DNA of 64,000 bases from CAYMZZ01 sp046297935 (GCA_046297935.1 JBKBHA010000005.1:186001-250000), one strand, 5' to 3'. Counted from the stretch's first letter, positions 52,539 to 62,398 are shown. The notes: a model not told the origin generated them from the sequence alone. Translations and numbers: made by a program.

Positions 52539-53153
52539 CTATCCGCCTACATACCGATCCACTGGCAGCCGGTTCTGCAAACTGCGGCCAAGGGTCATTT
52601 CATCAGCATATTCCAGTTCTCCTCCAAAGGCAACGCCCCTGGCAATAGTAGTGATCCTGATTGCCGTGCCGGCCAGCCTTTTTTGAATATAGTAAATCGT
52701 AGTGTCACCCTGTATGGTCGGGTTCAGGGCAAAGATGAGCTCAGTGGTTTGCTCCTGTTCAATGCGGTGGAGCAGGGCTTCAATGGTTAGCTGATCAGGA
52801 CCAATACCGTCCAGAGGCGATATCACCCCGCCCAATACATGGTAGGTGCCATTGAATTGTTGGGTATTTTCTATGGCAATCACATCACGAATGCTTTCAA
52901 CCACGCATATCTGGTCCTGCTTCCGCATGCGGTTGGAACAAATGGAACAAATTTCGGCGTCAGACACATTGAAGCAGCGGCTGCAAAACTTGATTTCAGC
53001 ACGCATCTTTGCAATCACTTCAGCGAAATGCTGTACCTCCTGCACATCCTGCTTTAGCAGGTGAAGTACCAGGCGAAGCGCGGTTTTTTTGCCAATACCC
53101 GGCAGACGGGCAAATTCAGCAACAGCATTTTCGAGAAGGACGCTGGAGAGCAT
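52539..53153 (-). CDS. recR: Recombination mediator RecR
   Basis: 204 residues: helix-hairpin-helix start (AVAEFARLPGIGKKTALRLVLHLL), zinc finger CSRCFNVSDAEICSIC near residues 57-72, and a Toprim domain (ICVVESIRDVIAIE ... YHVLGGVISPLDGIGPDQL). It helps RecO load RecA on gapped DNA. The metH promoter begins at its stop codon. Confidence 0.96.
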   Translation of the reverse strand: MLSSVLLENAVAEFARLPGIGKKTALRLVLHLLKQDVQEVQHFAEVIAKMRAEIKFCSRCFNVSDAEICSICSNRMRKQDQICVVESIRDVIAIENTQQFNGTYHVLGGVISPLDGIGPDQLTIEALLHRIEQEQTTELIFALNPTIQGDTTIYYIQKRLAGTAIRITTIARGVAFGGELEYADEMTLGRSLQNRLPVDRYVGG

Positions 53154-53204
53154 TTTATTAATTTACAAATTCAAAAGTAAAACAATTAAAACGGACAATG
53201 CCGC

Positions 53205-54683
53205 TTAGGGGTTGCGGTTAGGCCTCCTGTTGCCGGGCCCTGTACCAGGTGTATCAGCAGCGGGTTTCTCCAATACGTCTATTTCAATTGGGAAATCCTG
53301 GCCTGGCTTTACATTCACCGTTCTGGCGAGAGGTTCAGCAACTTCTGGCTGCCTTTTTTCACCAAAAAAATTGCCCGGGTCCCAAACTCCGTTTCCATTC
53401 GTATCACGTAAAATTCTCAGGTTGTATTCACCGGGCATAAAGAGGGGCTGCGTGAGTGTGCTGCTGTTGAGCGGGAAAGAATAGACCACTTCTTTATTCT
53501 GTACAAACTGTAGCACCGGGTTATTGCTAAGGTCAAGATTCCTGAAACGCAGATTTAATTTACCATAATCACTAAGCTTTTTGGTAAAAAAGCTAAGGGT
53601 ATCACTTTTCAGCAATTGTTGCCCCAATGTGTCGGTTGCAAATTCCTTGTCCAGTATCAGGTGATAAAGTGTATTTTCCTTCCAGGGAATTTGCAGTGTC
53701 CATTTGGTAAATGTGCTGTCGGCTGTCCAGCTGTACCCTGCAGCTACCGGAGTATAAAGCGTGTCGGTGGCAATAACAATCTTGCTGCTGTCGAAATTGC
53801 GAACCGGCTTTTCAAACTGAAACACAAAGGGACTAAGAAGGTCCTGCTGACTGGCTTTCAGGTTGGCTGAAAATTTTAACCGTTTTTCTTCCCGTCCACG
53901 ACGTTCTTCCTGTGTCCTGGGAGCCTCCTTTACGCCGGGCAACTGATAGGCCAGCAATTTTACAGGTTCTACTGAATCGGAATAGATGCGAACTGGTTCG
54001 CTGGCGAAAGCGAACAATTGCGATTCGGGACTGAAATACCGATAAGTACCACTTTCATCTTTCAGGGCATACAGGTAAAAAGTGCCGGGTGGCAGATTCC
54101 AGAATCGAAACTTCCCCTGGTTATCAACCCTGGTCACGTAACGCGGCTTCATGGTAGTTAGAGCGCTGTCTTCACCACTACGGTGCAGCATCACCATCAT
54201 AGTGGTATCGATCTCGCCACTTTGCGCCAGCACTACCGAACCGGCAAACTGAAGGGAATCGAAGTAGCGGCCGGTACTCAACAGATAGGTAAAGTTGCGG
54301 TACACATTTCCTTCATTCAGGTCTCTGATGCTGTTTCCGAAATTGAAACTATAGGTGGTATTCGGCTCCAGGTCTTCCCGCAACTTCACCGTGATGGTTT
54401 GAAGCTTGCGGCTCACAGTGGGCATGTCTTCCGGTACGGGCGATATGATCAGGTTCTTGAGGTAATTGTCCACTTCCACAAACTCGTCAAATTCGAATCG
54501 GATAGTTTTGCCGGCAAACTCAAGGGTCGAATCCGCGGGAAAAGCCTTTAGCAGCACGGGTGGTAAACTGTCGCGAGGACCACCGCTGGGGGGAAGAATA
54601 TTAGCACAACCACCAGAAAACAGCAGAGCAGCCGACAAAGCCAGCACAAGCATCACAAGCGGAACTATAGGTCGGCACTTCAT
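53205..54683 (-). CDS. Ig-like domain lipoprotein (SbsA/Big_5 type)
   Basis: 492 residues with a type II signal peptide; lipobox LFSGGC places the lipidated Cys at residue 26. After the typical ILPPSGGPRDSLPP start, an Ig-like domain (about 45-140: IRFEFDEFVEVDNYLKNLIISP ... LEPNTTYSFNFGNSIRDLNEGN) is followed by beta-rich segments resembling SbsA-type Ig repeats, and a Pro/Gly-rich tail. It belongs to a lipoprotein family common in Bacteroidota, presumably in the outer membrane. Function unknown. It is 51 bp upstream of recR on the same strand. Confidence 0.85.
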   Translation of the reverse strand: MKCRPIVPLVMLVLALSAALLFSGGCANILPPSGGPRDSLPPVLLKAFPADSTLEFAGKTIRFEFDEFVEVDNYLKNLIISPVPEDMPTVSRKLQTITVKLREDLEPNTTYSFNFGNSIRDLNEGNVYRNFTYLLSTGRYFDSLQFAGSVVLAQSGEIDTTMMVMLHRSGEDSALTTMKPRYVTRVDNQGKFRFWNLPPGTFYLYALKDESGTYRYFSPESQLFAFASEPVRIYSDSVEPVKLLAYQLPGVKEAPRTQEERRGREEKRLKFSANLKASQQDLLSPFVFQFEKPVRNFDSSKIVIATDTLYTPVAAGYSWTADSTFTKWTLQIPWKENTLYHLILDKEFATDTLGQQLLKSDTLSFFTKKLSDYGKLNLRFRNLDLSNNPVLQFVQNKEVVYSFPLNSSTLTQPLFMPGEYNLRILRDTNGNGVWDPGNFFGEKRQPEVAEPLARTVNVKPGQDFPIEIDVLEKPAADTPGTGPGNRRPNRNP

Positions 54684-54762
54684 GGGGCGAAATTAAGCGA
54701 ACAAAGCCAATCGGCTAATTTGAAAACCTGATAATTTGGAAGCCATTAACAGTTCCACAGTT

Positions 54763-57700
54763 TTAATTGACTTCGTCTTCCAACTCCTTCAGTTGCCTGT
54801 TGTCCCGCACGAAATTGCACCAATGACAGTCTTCTTTTCCGCAGCCCGTATAAAAATCGCGTGCCTGAATTTTTGCCCACACTTCAGTAATCTGTTCAGT
54901 CAACAGTCTGCCATCTTCATCGGTCAATAGCAGCTTTGAACGCCGGTAATTTTTCTTTTTATCAGGCTCAATAAAATCAAACTCTACCGACTGCACTTTC
55001 CAGTCCTTTAGCTCGTAATGATCAACCAGCAGCTTATAAAATGCGGCCTGACGCCAGTAATCGCCCCCAATCGGATCCTTGCCGTCGGGTGCTTTCAGTT
55101 TAGCCTGTGCCTTATCAGGATCACCCGTTTTATAGTCGACCACATTGACCATTTTGCCATCAAACTCCAGCTTGTCGAGCTTGCCTTTCAATGGTACGCC
55201 GGCGACTATCACGTTGCTGATATTTCGCTCTATGGTTACGATTTTATTAAAGCTGTCGATATATTTTTCATAATAGTTGGTCAATACGTTTTTGCCATGT
55301 TCCATTTTTCGTTCGAACTGTTCTTTCGTAAAGCTTTCCCGATGTCGGTACATATAATTAGCAAAGTCATCGATGAACTCCACCAGGGCGGGGAACCGGT
55401 TTGATCCGCTGTCCTGCATTTTCCTGAAAAGTTTTTCCAATGCATCGTGTACAGCCGAACCAAATTCAATGGCTTCATTTTTAGGCGATGGTATGCGTAC
55501 CAGATTGCGGTAGTAAAACTCGAGCGGGCATTTCAGATAGTTGTTCAGTGCCGTCACATTCATCACAAATTTATCGAGCAGGGGCGACACAAAATCTTCT
55601 TCCAGTTTTTCAACTGCTGGTTTAGGTAGTTCCGCAAATTGAAGGGCGCGGAATTGATCCATCACTTCCGCTTCGAAACTCATTTTCTCTATAGCAAGTG
55701 GATGAGCATCCAGAATTTCGGCTATAAACATCGAAGGCTCCTGTTCACGGCCATCGGCTTTTAGCCGACTGTAGGAAATATGAAGCTTTTGTTCTGCCCG
55801 CGTGATGGCTACGTAAAACAGCCGTCGGAGTTCCTCGTCGTCATTACCTGCTGCCTGCGACTCAAAGATGGTGTCGGGCATGCTGTATCCGCCGCCGGGT
55901 CGGCGCTTGCTTTCCCAAAAAGCAGCGTTGCATCCGGCCAGAAACACTTCTTCAAACTCCAGGCCTTTGCTTCCATGCGCGGTAAGCAGGTTCACTCCCC
56001 TGTCGTTGCCGGTTACTCGATTAATGGGTAGACGTATACCTTCTTTGATCATCAGGTCGACGACTTCAATAAAGCCGGCCAGCCGCATTTCTTTTTCCCG
56101 CTGGGTTGCTTCTTTTATAAAATCAAAAAGAGCGGTTAATACCTGCAGTTGCCAGTGGCGGTCGGCAGAATTCATAATAAACTGAAGAGCCAGAGTTTCC
56201 CGTAGCAGCGTTTCAAACCATTGCTGTAAGGTGAGATTGGGTTCCTCGGCGATCAGGTGTTCCAATACCTTGCTGGCACGTTGTACGCTCGTTAGCTCCG
56301 TTTCGCTAAACAGATCGCGGGGGCCGCCTGTTGCTTTTTGCAACAATACTTCCCGCAGGCTTTTCTTTTGTCCCGACATACGCGATTCCGCAGCCTGTAT
56401 TGAAAGGCGGGCTATTTCGATAGGAGCAATGCCCCACCAGTCGAAATGAAGTATTTCAAATAATTCTTCGTCGCCTCCAAAACTGCGATCGTGCTCGTGC
56501 ACCACATAACGCATCAGCAATAATAATTTCCGCGCCAGTGGTTGTTGTAATACATCTGCCTGCCGACGGGTATATACAGGAATATGGAGACGCTGCAGGT
56601 AGTTCGACAGTTCTTCGCCGTATTTATTTTCTTTATAAATGATGCCGATACGCCCGGGCGCTACGCCGCTGTTCACCAATTCCTGCACAGCCAGACTGAT
56701 GCCGATCATCTCCTGGTGGGGTGTCTCATACTCATAAATCGCTGGCGCATGATCAAGTTGATTGATCGCGGGATTGGAAGCCGTCATCTCCTTGCTCAGC
56801 CCATCGATCTGGCGAATCAGCCTTTCTTCATTTCGGGCAATCAACGACATTGAAACATTTAGAATGGGCTGTGTGCTGCGATAGTTGTTTGTTAATACCA
56901 CTTTTACCAGGTCTTTGCCATAATGATGTGCAAACGCCAGCATGTTTTCAACGTTTGCTCCCTGAAACCGGTAAATACTCTGGTCATCGTCGCCTACCAC
57001 AAACACATTTGGCTGCTCCCAGTATGAAGTAAGCAAATCGACCAGTTTGTTCTGCGTACCACTGGTGTCCTGATATTCATCTACCAGAATATATTGATAC
57101 TTTTCCTGGTAATCGGCCAGCAAACTGGCATTGTCCTGAAACGCACGAATCACCCAGTTGATCATATCGTCGAAATCGTAGCGGTTCATGCGACGCATCA
57201 GTTCCTGAAAGCGATCAAATTCTTTAACCGCTGCGCGAAGGCGCTCCATTTTTTCTGCTTCTTCCGCAATCTTGTCTGTTCTGATATCGCCCTTCTTGAA
57301 TTCTTTAACAGCCCTTTTGGCTACATACTGATCGCGGTTAGGCAGATCAGCCAGATATTCGTCGATCTTCTGTTCCAGAAAAGCCGGCGTCCACCCCTCT
57401 CGCTTCATATCGCTGAACAAGGCCTGCAGATTTCTTATTTCAAAATAAACATCACCCCGATAACGCTTGAGGGGGTGATTTTTAGGGAATGCATCAATCA
57501 GCTCCTTAAGCAATTGGATTCGTTCCAGTTCCGAAATTGGTTCGAGCATATTTCGTTCGAAATAGGAGAGGTTGTCCTGAATGACATCATTGCAAAACGC
57601 ATGAAAAGTGTACAGATTTACTTTGTATGCATCGGGACCAATAAACTGCAGCAGGCGTTTCCGCATGGCAACCACACCGGCTTCGGTATAAGTGAGGCAG

Positions 57701-57900
57701 AGAATATTTTCGGGCAGGGCGTCGGTTTCAAGCAGAATCTTGCCAATCCGGCTGGCCAGGATCTGGGTTTTGCCCGTGCCAGGGCCGGCGATCACCATCA
57801 CAGGGCCTTCGAGCGTATCAACCGCCTTTTTCTGCTGCTCGTTAAGGCGACTGTATTCTTCTTTGAACTTCTTTTCCAGTTTTTCGCGGCTGATCGACAT
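54763..57900 (-). CDS. UvrD-type helicase fused to an Fe-S PD-(D/E)XK nuclease
   Basis: 1045 residues. Superfamily 1 helicase motifs: Walker A AGPGTGKTQ (about 38-46), DEYQDTSG, GDDDQSIYRFQGA, NYRST, LLTAHGSKGLEFEEVFLAGC and YVAITRAEQKLHISY. From about residue 780 a RecB/AddB-like nuclease follows: KCPLEFYYR, EFGSAVHDALE and LDKLEFDGKMVNVVDYKTG (catalytic Asp/Lys). Four cysteines, one near 790 and C-x4-C-x2-C near 1022 (GCGKEDCHWC), would hold a 4Fe-4S cluster as in AddB and Cas4. Likely role: processing DNA ends in repair. Confidence 0.92.
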   Translation of the reverse strand: MSISREKLEKKFKEEYSRLNEQQKKAVDTLEGPVMVIAGPGTGKTQILASRIGKILLETDALPENILCLTYTEAGVVAMRKRLLQFIGPDAYKVNLYTFHAFCNDVIQDNLSYFERNMLEPISELERIQLLKELIDAFPKNHPLKRYRGDVYFEIRNLQALFSDMKREGWTPAFLEQKIDEYLADLPNRDQYVAKRAVKEFKKGDIRTDKIAEEAEKMERLRAAVKEFDRFQELMRRMNRYDFDDMINWVIRAFQDNASLLADYQEKYQYILVDEYQDTSGTQNKLVDLLTSYWEQPNVFVVGDDDQSIYRFQGANVENMLAFAHHYGKDLVKVVLTNNYRSTQPILNVSMSLIARNEERLIRQIDGLSKEMTASNPAINQLDHAPAIYEYETPHQEMIGISLAVQELVNSGVAPGRIGIIYKENKYGEELSNYLQRLHIPVYTRRQADVLQQPLARKLLLLMRYVVHEHDRSFGGDEELFEILHFDWWGIAPIEIARLSIQAAESRMSGQKKSLREVLLQKATGGPRDLFSETELTSVQRASKVLEHLIAEEPNLTLQQWFETLLRETLALQFIMNSADRHWQLQVLTALFDFIKEATQREKEMRLAGFIEVVDLMIKEGIRLPINRVTGNDRGVNLLTAHGSKGLEFEEVFLAGCNAAFWESKRRPGGGYSMPDTIFESQAAGNDDEELRRLFYVAITRAEQKLHISYSRLKADGREQEPSMFIAEILDAHPLAIEKMSFEAEVMDQFRALQFAELPKPAVEKLEEDFVSPLLDKFVMNVTALNNYLKCPLEFYYRNLVRIPSPKNEAIEFGSAVHDALEKLFRKMQDSGSNRFPALVEFIDDFANYMYRHRESFTKEQFERKMEHGKNVLTNYYEKYIDSFNKIVTIERNISNVIVAGVPLKGKLDKLEFDGKMVNVVDYKTGDPDKAQAKLKAPDGKDPIGGDYWRQAAFYKLLVDHYELKDWKVQSVEFDFIEPDKKKNYRRSKLLLTDEDGRLLTEQITEVWAKIQARDFYTGCGKEDCHWCNFVRDNRQLKELEDEVN

Positions 57901-57959
57901 GTTTCAGTGAACTTTTTGGGCGATTCTTAGTTTTTCTACAAGTTAATCCAAAATGCAGC

Positions 57960-58439
57960 ATGGCCGTTTACTCGTTTAAAACCGTGCAGGTAATACCTGT
58001 ACCTGCCGACCAGGCCTGGGACTTCTTTTCCAGCCCTGCAAATTTACAAACCATTACGCCCCCATATATGGGCTTCCGGGTTATTTCAAAGCACCAGGGC
58101 GATCGGATGTATCCGGGTCAGGTGATTGAATACAAGGTAAAGCCACTGCTCGGAATTCCTTTGTATTGGATGACGGAGATAACTCATGTGGCGGAGGGCA
58201 AGATGTTTGTAGATGAGCAGAGGAAGGGGCCTTATCGGCTATGGCATCATCAACATCATTTCAGAACGGTAGCCAATGGTGTTGAAATGACCGATATCGT
58301 GCATTATCAGCTCCCGCTGGGTTGGCTCGGCGATCTGGCTAATTGGCTTTTCGTGAAAAAGCAGTTACAGGGAATCTTCGATTTCCGAAGGAAAAAGGTG
58401 GAAGAAATTTTCGGAACATATCCGTCGTTGTCAAAGTAA
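57960..58439 (+). CDS. SRPBCC-fold protein
   Basis: 159 residues of the START/Bet v 1-like SRPBCC group: VIPVPADQAWDFFSSPANLQTITPP at the start, VIEYKVKPLLGIPLYWMTEITHV in the centre and GVEMTDIVHYQLPLGWLGDLANWLFVKKQLQGIFDFRR at the end. Such proteins are often annotated as cell-division-inhibitor SulA-like, which is not shown here. It binds a small hydrophobic ligand by family analogy. It is divergent from the helicase-nuclease gene (59 bp). Confidence 0.85.
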   Translation: MAVYSFKTVQVIPVPADQAWDFFSSPANLQTITPPYMGFRVISKHQGDRMYPGQVIEYKVKPLLGIPLYWMTEITHVAEGKMFVDEQRKGPYRLWHHQHHFRTVANGVEMTDIVHYQLPLGWLGDLANWLFVKKQLQGIFDFRRKKVEEIFGTYPSLSK

Positions 58440-58569
58440 TCTGCGTCATCTGCGTAAAAATCTGCGCAAATCTGCGGGAACAGAACTGCTGCATAGACTT
58501 AAGCCAACCCTAGACACGAGCTTTTCTGTTCCCGCAGATTTGCGCAGATTTTTACGCAGATGACGCAGA
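58440..58569. repeat. Perfect 46-bp inverted repeat between convergent genes
   Basis: Arms 58440-58485 and 58524-58569 are exact reverse complements across 46 bp, with a 38-nt spacer. Each arm contains short repeated words (ATCTGCG). It begins at the stop codon of the SRPBCC gene and ends 61 bp before the stop of the GH20 gene. A degraded copy lies at 35931-36022. Confidence 0.95.
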
Positions 58570-58630
58570 TAATTACTATTCGCCACACAAACAACTCAAC
58601 AACTAAACAACCAAACAACTACACATCCTC

Positions 58631-60526
58631 TCACTTCACTCGTTTCTTCAATTCCTCTATCGGCATAATTATCATTCTTCCAACCTGCTTTCCGTTGCGA
58701 TAGCTGATCAGCTTCAGCAAAGACGCGTCTTTAGGCACCAGCAATGGCTTTTCGTATTTCGGATAAAATTCATCCGGAAAGGAATTATCAAAGCTGTAAT
58801 GTATATCCAGCCCCTCCAGTTCAGTAGTCAGCGTTACTTCCAGTTGGTCCTTTGCTTTTTTCGCGACTTTGAAATCCGGATCGTACATGCTGGGCGCATA
58901 TTTTGTTTTGGATGCATCGAGTCTTGGGAAATGGGCTTCCACCCGCTTTACAAAAGCCGGAAAGTCGCGCTTTTTGTTGGTTGACCACAAAATGTCGGCA
59001 ATGGCAAATGCCCTTGGCCAGGTCATATACTGCGCCTGGCGAAGCGTGTAAATCTGTTCGGTCCACAAATTGCCCTGCCCGCCTTTTACCAGTTTTGCAT
59101 CAATGCCATCTGGTACCGGATCAAATTCGTACACTTTTTTGAGACGTAATGAGGCGTACACCGGTGGCTCCATGATTCGATCGCTCTGCATATAATCGAG
59201 ATATACGTAGTCGGTGGGAGTCATCACCACTTCATGTCCCATTTTGGCCGCTTCAATACCGCCCTTCATACCTCTCCAGCTCATTACAGCCGCATTGGGA
59301 GCAAGGCCACCTTGCAGTATTTCATCCCAGCCAATCATTTTTTTGCCTTTGGCATTGATGATTTTCTCCACCCGCTTCACAAAATAACTTTGTACTTCAT
59401 CCAGGTTCTTCAATTTTTCCCGCTGCATCAGGTTTTTAATGAGCGGACTTTTTTCCCAGAAATTGCGCGCCGTTTCATCGCCTCCCATATGAATGTATTC
59501 AAAAGGGAAAAGTTCGGCCACTTCGCCAAATACCTTGTCGAGAAAAACATATACTTCTTCTTTGGCCGGACAAAGGGAGTTGTCGACCAGGCCATAAAAA
59601 TGTTGTCCGCCGCCGGGCCACACCATGAAGCGATCGCCCGAGCTTACTTCGTATTTGCCGGGCGTGCAGGTAAGTTCCGGATAAGCGGCAATAGCTGCAA
59701 GACTATGTCCGGGCACATCAATTTCGGGAAGAATTTGTACCTGTCGTTCTTTGGCATACTGCACAATTTCACGAATATCTTCCTGTGTGTAGAAGCCGCC
59801 GTAGTCGCGTGGTTCATCTGGTTCCGGTTTGGAAAAGTTGCCAAAAGTGCCGGTTTTGTTGACCCGCCATGCACCCACACTGGTTAGTTTGGGATAGGAT
59901 TTGATTTCGATCCGCCAGCCCTGGTCATCGGTCAAATGCCAGTGCAGAATGTTGAACTTGTACTTGGCCATATCGTCGATATAGCGCTTCACTTCTTCCT
60001 TTGTGAAGAAATGACGCGATACATCGAGCATCAGTCCGCGCCAGCCAAAGCGGGGATAGTCTTTGATGGATACAAACGGAATTTTCCATTCAGCCTGGGC
60101 AGGCTTGTCACCTTCAACCGGTGCCGGCATGAGCTGCATCAGCGTTTGGATGCCGTAAAAAACACCGGCAGCATCTGCGCCGTCGATTCGCACGCCAGAC
60201 TGGCTTACCCATATTTGATAGCCTTCGGCCGGCAGGTTCAGGTTTTTGGAAACGGCCAGTGTAATGGTAGGATTACCAAATGCAGCAGCTGCAACAGTAG
60301 CTTTTGTGCCCGCCACTTTGTTCAATTGAGTGGCCAGCCTTTCTGCCATCCCCTGTAGTTCGGGGCTCATATCGGTAACAATTGCAATGGACGAGGGCAA
60401 TACAAATTCGCCGTCCGATTTCTTTAGTTCAGCGGGAGTTGGTATCAACAAATCGGCCGGATGTGTTTGGGCCTTAACGATTACTGCTATTGCTAAAACC
60501 GCAAGTACTACGAAGTATCTTTTCAT
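58631..60526 (-). CDS. GH20 beta-N-acetylhexosaminidase, secreted
   Basis: 631 residues from the ATG at 60526; a TTG further upstream would add 12 residues before the signal peptide (cut near VIVKAQ). The N-terminal GH20b-like domain (about 30-145) is followed by the catalytic barrel: YPRFGWRGLMLDVSRHF, HWHLTDDQGWRIEI, and HMGGDE near residue 350 with the Asp-Glu catalytic pair. It removes terminal GlcNAc from chitin fragments, glycans or peptidoglycan. It probably acts in the periplasm or outer membrane. Confidence 0.94.
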   Translation of the reverse strand: MKRYFVVLAVLAIAVIVKAQTHPADLLIPTPAELKKSDGEFVLPSSIAIVTDMSPELQGMAERLATQLNKVAGTKATVAAAAFGNPTITLAVSKNLNLPAEGYQIWVSQSGVRIDGADAAGVFYGIQTLMQLMPAPVEGDKPAQAEWKIPFVSIKDYPRFGWRGLMLDVSRHFFTKEEVKRYIDDMAKYKFNILHWHLTDDQGWRIEIKSYPKLTSVGAWRVNKTGTFGNFSKPEPDEPRDYGGFYTQEDIREIVQYAKERQVQILPEIDVPGHSLAAIAAYPELTCTPGKYEVSSGDRFMVWPGGGQHFYGLVDNSLCPAKEEVYVFLDKVFGEVAELFPFEYIHMGGDETARNFWEKSPLIKNLMQREKLKNLDEVQSYFVKRVEKIINAKGKKMIGWDEILQGGLAPNAAVMSWRGMKGGIEAAKMGHEVVMTPTDYVYLDYMQSDRIMEPPVYASLRLKKVYEFDPVPDGIDAKLVKGGQGNLWTEQIYTLRQAQYMTWPRAFAIADILWSTNKKRDFPAFVKRVEAHFPRLDASKTKYAPSMYDPDFKVAKKAKDQLEVTLTTELEGLDIHYSFDNSFPDEFYPKYEKPLLVPKDASLLKLISYRNGKQVGRMIIMPIEELKKRVK

Positions 60527-60595
60527 GCCGAAAAGATACGAAATTGTGTACTGCCTGATCAATGGCGTTTGCCGGCAATATAAAATACGGAATGT

Positions 60596-61246
60596 TTAAC
60601 CAGGTATCCTCGAAATGTATTTCTCAATCTGTTTGATCTGATCTACAATCTGGGGAGTGGTTGGCTTAAGCGCTTTGGCTTTGCGGAAAAAGTCTTTCGC
60701 TGCACGAAACTCGCGTTTGTTCATCATCAGGCTGCACATTTGCAAATAAGCAGCTGCTTCGTTTTCTTTATCGGGCAAACCCTTTCTAAGGGCATTGCGG
60801 ATATGACCTTCGGCCGCGCGCAGATCGTTTTTTTGCATGGCCAGCATACCCATCTGCAATAAACTGGCTCCTTCTGCTTCCTTCATCGGCATACCCAGAT
60901 CCAGCCCTTTTTTCATCATTTTTTCAGCCCCGTCAAAGTCCTGTTTCATCATGGCAATATTGCCTTTCAGGGTATAGTAAACAGAGCGAATAGGTTTATA
61001 AAGCAGGTTTGGGAACTTAATTGAGTTCAGCACTTTTTCGGCACCATCCATATCACCGCTTTCCATATATTCCTGTATCAGGCGCAAGGGACCAAAAAAG
61101 AAATGGCCCAAAATGAGGATCAGACCCACGAAATAAAGTGGGAAAGCTGGCCAGAAACCAGCAGTATAGTTAACGTATCCACCCAGGGCTGCCAGCACTA
61201 TTCCGATCCACAGGCGATACTTAATCAATAAGTTATAATACTTCAT
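60596..61246 (-). CDS. Membrane-anchored TPR protein
   Basis: 216 residues: two hydrophobic helices (about 10-28 and 33-52), then about four TPR-like helix pairs (GDMDGAEKVLNSI, QDFDGAEKMMKKGLD, NDLRAAEGHIRNALRKG, REFRAAKDFFRKAKALKP). It likely serves as a protein-binding scaffold facing the cytoplasm. It lies 70 bp upstream of the GH20 gene, and both may share a transcript. Confidence 0.8.
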   Translation of the reverse strand: MKYYNLLIKYRLWIGIVLAALGGYVNYTAGFWPAFPLYFVGLILILGHFFFGPLRLIQEYMESGDMDGAEKVLNSIKFPNLLYKPIRSVYYTLKGNIAMMKQDFDGAEKMMKKGLDLGMPMKEAEGASLLQMGMLAMQKNDLRAAEGHIRNALRKGLPDKENEAAAYLQMCSLMMNKREFRAAKDFFRKAKALKPTTPQIVDQIKQIEKYISRIPG

Positions 61247-61300
61247 ATCGGTGATTGAGGCGGCAAAGGTAAGGAAATATGGGCTGTCACCCTTCCGTTT

Positions 61301-61352
61301 CTCCTCCCTTTAGGGGGGGGGCCAGGGGGGCTTTAGGGAGGGGTAAGGGAAG
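61301..61352. repeat. G-rich repeat before the TPR gene
   Basis: Contains CTCCTCCCTTTAG, a run of nine G, and CTTTAGGGAGGGG, so that CCTCCCTTTA and TTTAGGGAGG can pair. It resembles the repeat at 62428-62520 on the other side of the NdpA-like gene. This kind of C/G-rich intergenic repeat is frequent in Bacteroidota genomes. Confidence 0.7.
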
Positions 61353-61354
61353 GG

Positions 61355-62398
61355 TTAATTTTCTTCCTCGTAATATATTTTATAGTACTTCCGCCCCGTT
61401 TCGTCTACGCCCCGCTCAATCAGATCGCGCCGTCCGTGAATATAGATATGGAAGTTGCGATCAAGCTTGAGCACTGACTTAAACACGCGTTGCTGTTTTT
61501 TTACAGCCGCCAGGTGAATATCAAATTCATCTTCGATCTCAAACTTGCGGGCTGCCTGAAAGTTCTTTTTATGGTCCATAAAAGCATCCACCACTTCGGG
61601 ATGGTGAATCACTTCTTCCGCAAATTGTTGAAGGCTGAACTGTTCGTGTGTTTTAAAATAGTCGATCGACCGGTTCAGCAGATCGGCCTGGTCGGTTTTG
61701 CTAACCTCAAATTTTTCCGGGTATTCCTCTGTAATGAAGTGTTTACAGAGACTAAGGTATTTGTCGGTCTGGTTATAGCTGTCGGCCAGCGGTTGTACCT
61801 GCAAAAACTCCTGGATCCAGTATTGTGCATCCTGACCTTTGTTAGTGTTGTCGAGTACGCAACACTGAAAACCTTCGGCTGTGTCGGTATGAAAGATAAG
61901 GCAGCCCTTGTCGAGCCTCGCCGTGTTGATGCCATCTTCCTGGCTCATATGCCATTGTTGTTTTCGATGGCTCACGCGCAGAAAGGTTTCTTTGTTTTCC
62001 GTTTTGAAAAGGCCCACTGCTTTCACTGTCCGGTCTTCAAAGGGTACCTTGTCAAACAATGCCACGTAAAACTCGCCCGACTTAACTTTTATATGTGTGC
62101 TTTTGTTGTGAAGAAATTCCGCCAGTTTGCGCGATTCTTCCGTCAGGCTGTCGTTGTTTTCAAAAATGGCAGCTACCCAGGTATACACTTCATTCAACCC
62201 CAGGTTGCTCAGGTGAGTAAACCGGTAGCGTTCGTTTTCGTTGAAGCCGCCCAGAAAGTATTTTAGCAATAGTTTTTCCGTTATCTCATCTTCCAGCTCC
62301 AGCGCCGAATCGCTCAGGCTCAGTTCTTCACCGCGGGTCGGATTACCTGTGAGGTGCAGGATCACCGACTTCAGTTCTATTTCATCCGTTTTGATCAT
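61355..62398 (-). CDS. Nucleoid-associated protein (NdpA/YejK-like)
   Basis: 347 residues starting at 62398 (MIKTDEIELKSVILH), the usual family start; a longer frame running through the G-rich repeat upstream is spurious. Family features: SDSALELEDEITEKLLLKYF, FYVALFDKVPFEDRTVKAVGLFKTE and a C-terminal IERGVDETGRKYYKIYY. It resembles the 37-kDa nucleoid-associated proteins YejK/NdpA. A TACATTTG -7-like element lies at 62416-62423. Repeats flank it on both sides. Confidence 0.85.
   Translation of the reverse strand: MIKTDEIELKSVILHLTGNPTRGEELSLSDSALELEDEITEKLLLKYFLGGFNENERYRFTHLSNLGLNEVYTWVAAIFENNDSLTEESRKLAEFLHNKSTHIKVKSGEFYVALFDKVPFEDRTVKAVGLFKTENKETFLRVSHRKQQWHMSQEDGINTARLDKGCLIFHTDTAEGFQCCVLDNTNKGQDAQYWIQEFLQVQPLADSYNQTDKYLSLCKHFITEEYPEKFEVSKTDQADLLNRSIDYFKTHEQFSLQQFAEEVIHHPEVVDAFMDHKKNFQAARKFEIEDEFDIHLAAVKKQQRVFKSVLKLDRNFHIYIHGRRDLIERGVDETGRKYYKIYYEEEN

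Noticed and set aside
57094..57930. 278-residue plus-strand frame opposite the helicase gene
   Set aside because: Antisense shadow of conserved helicase motifs.
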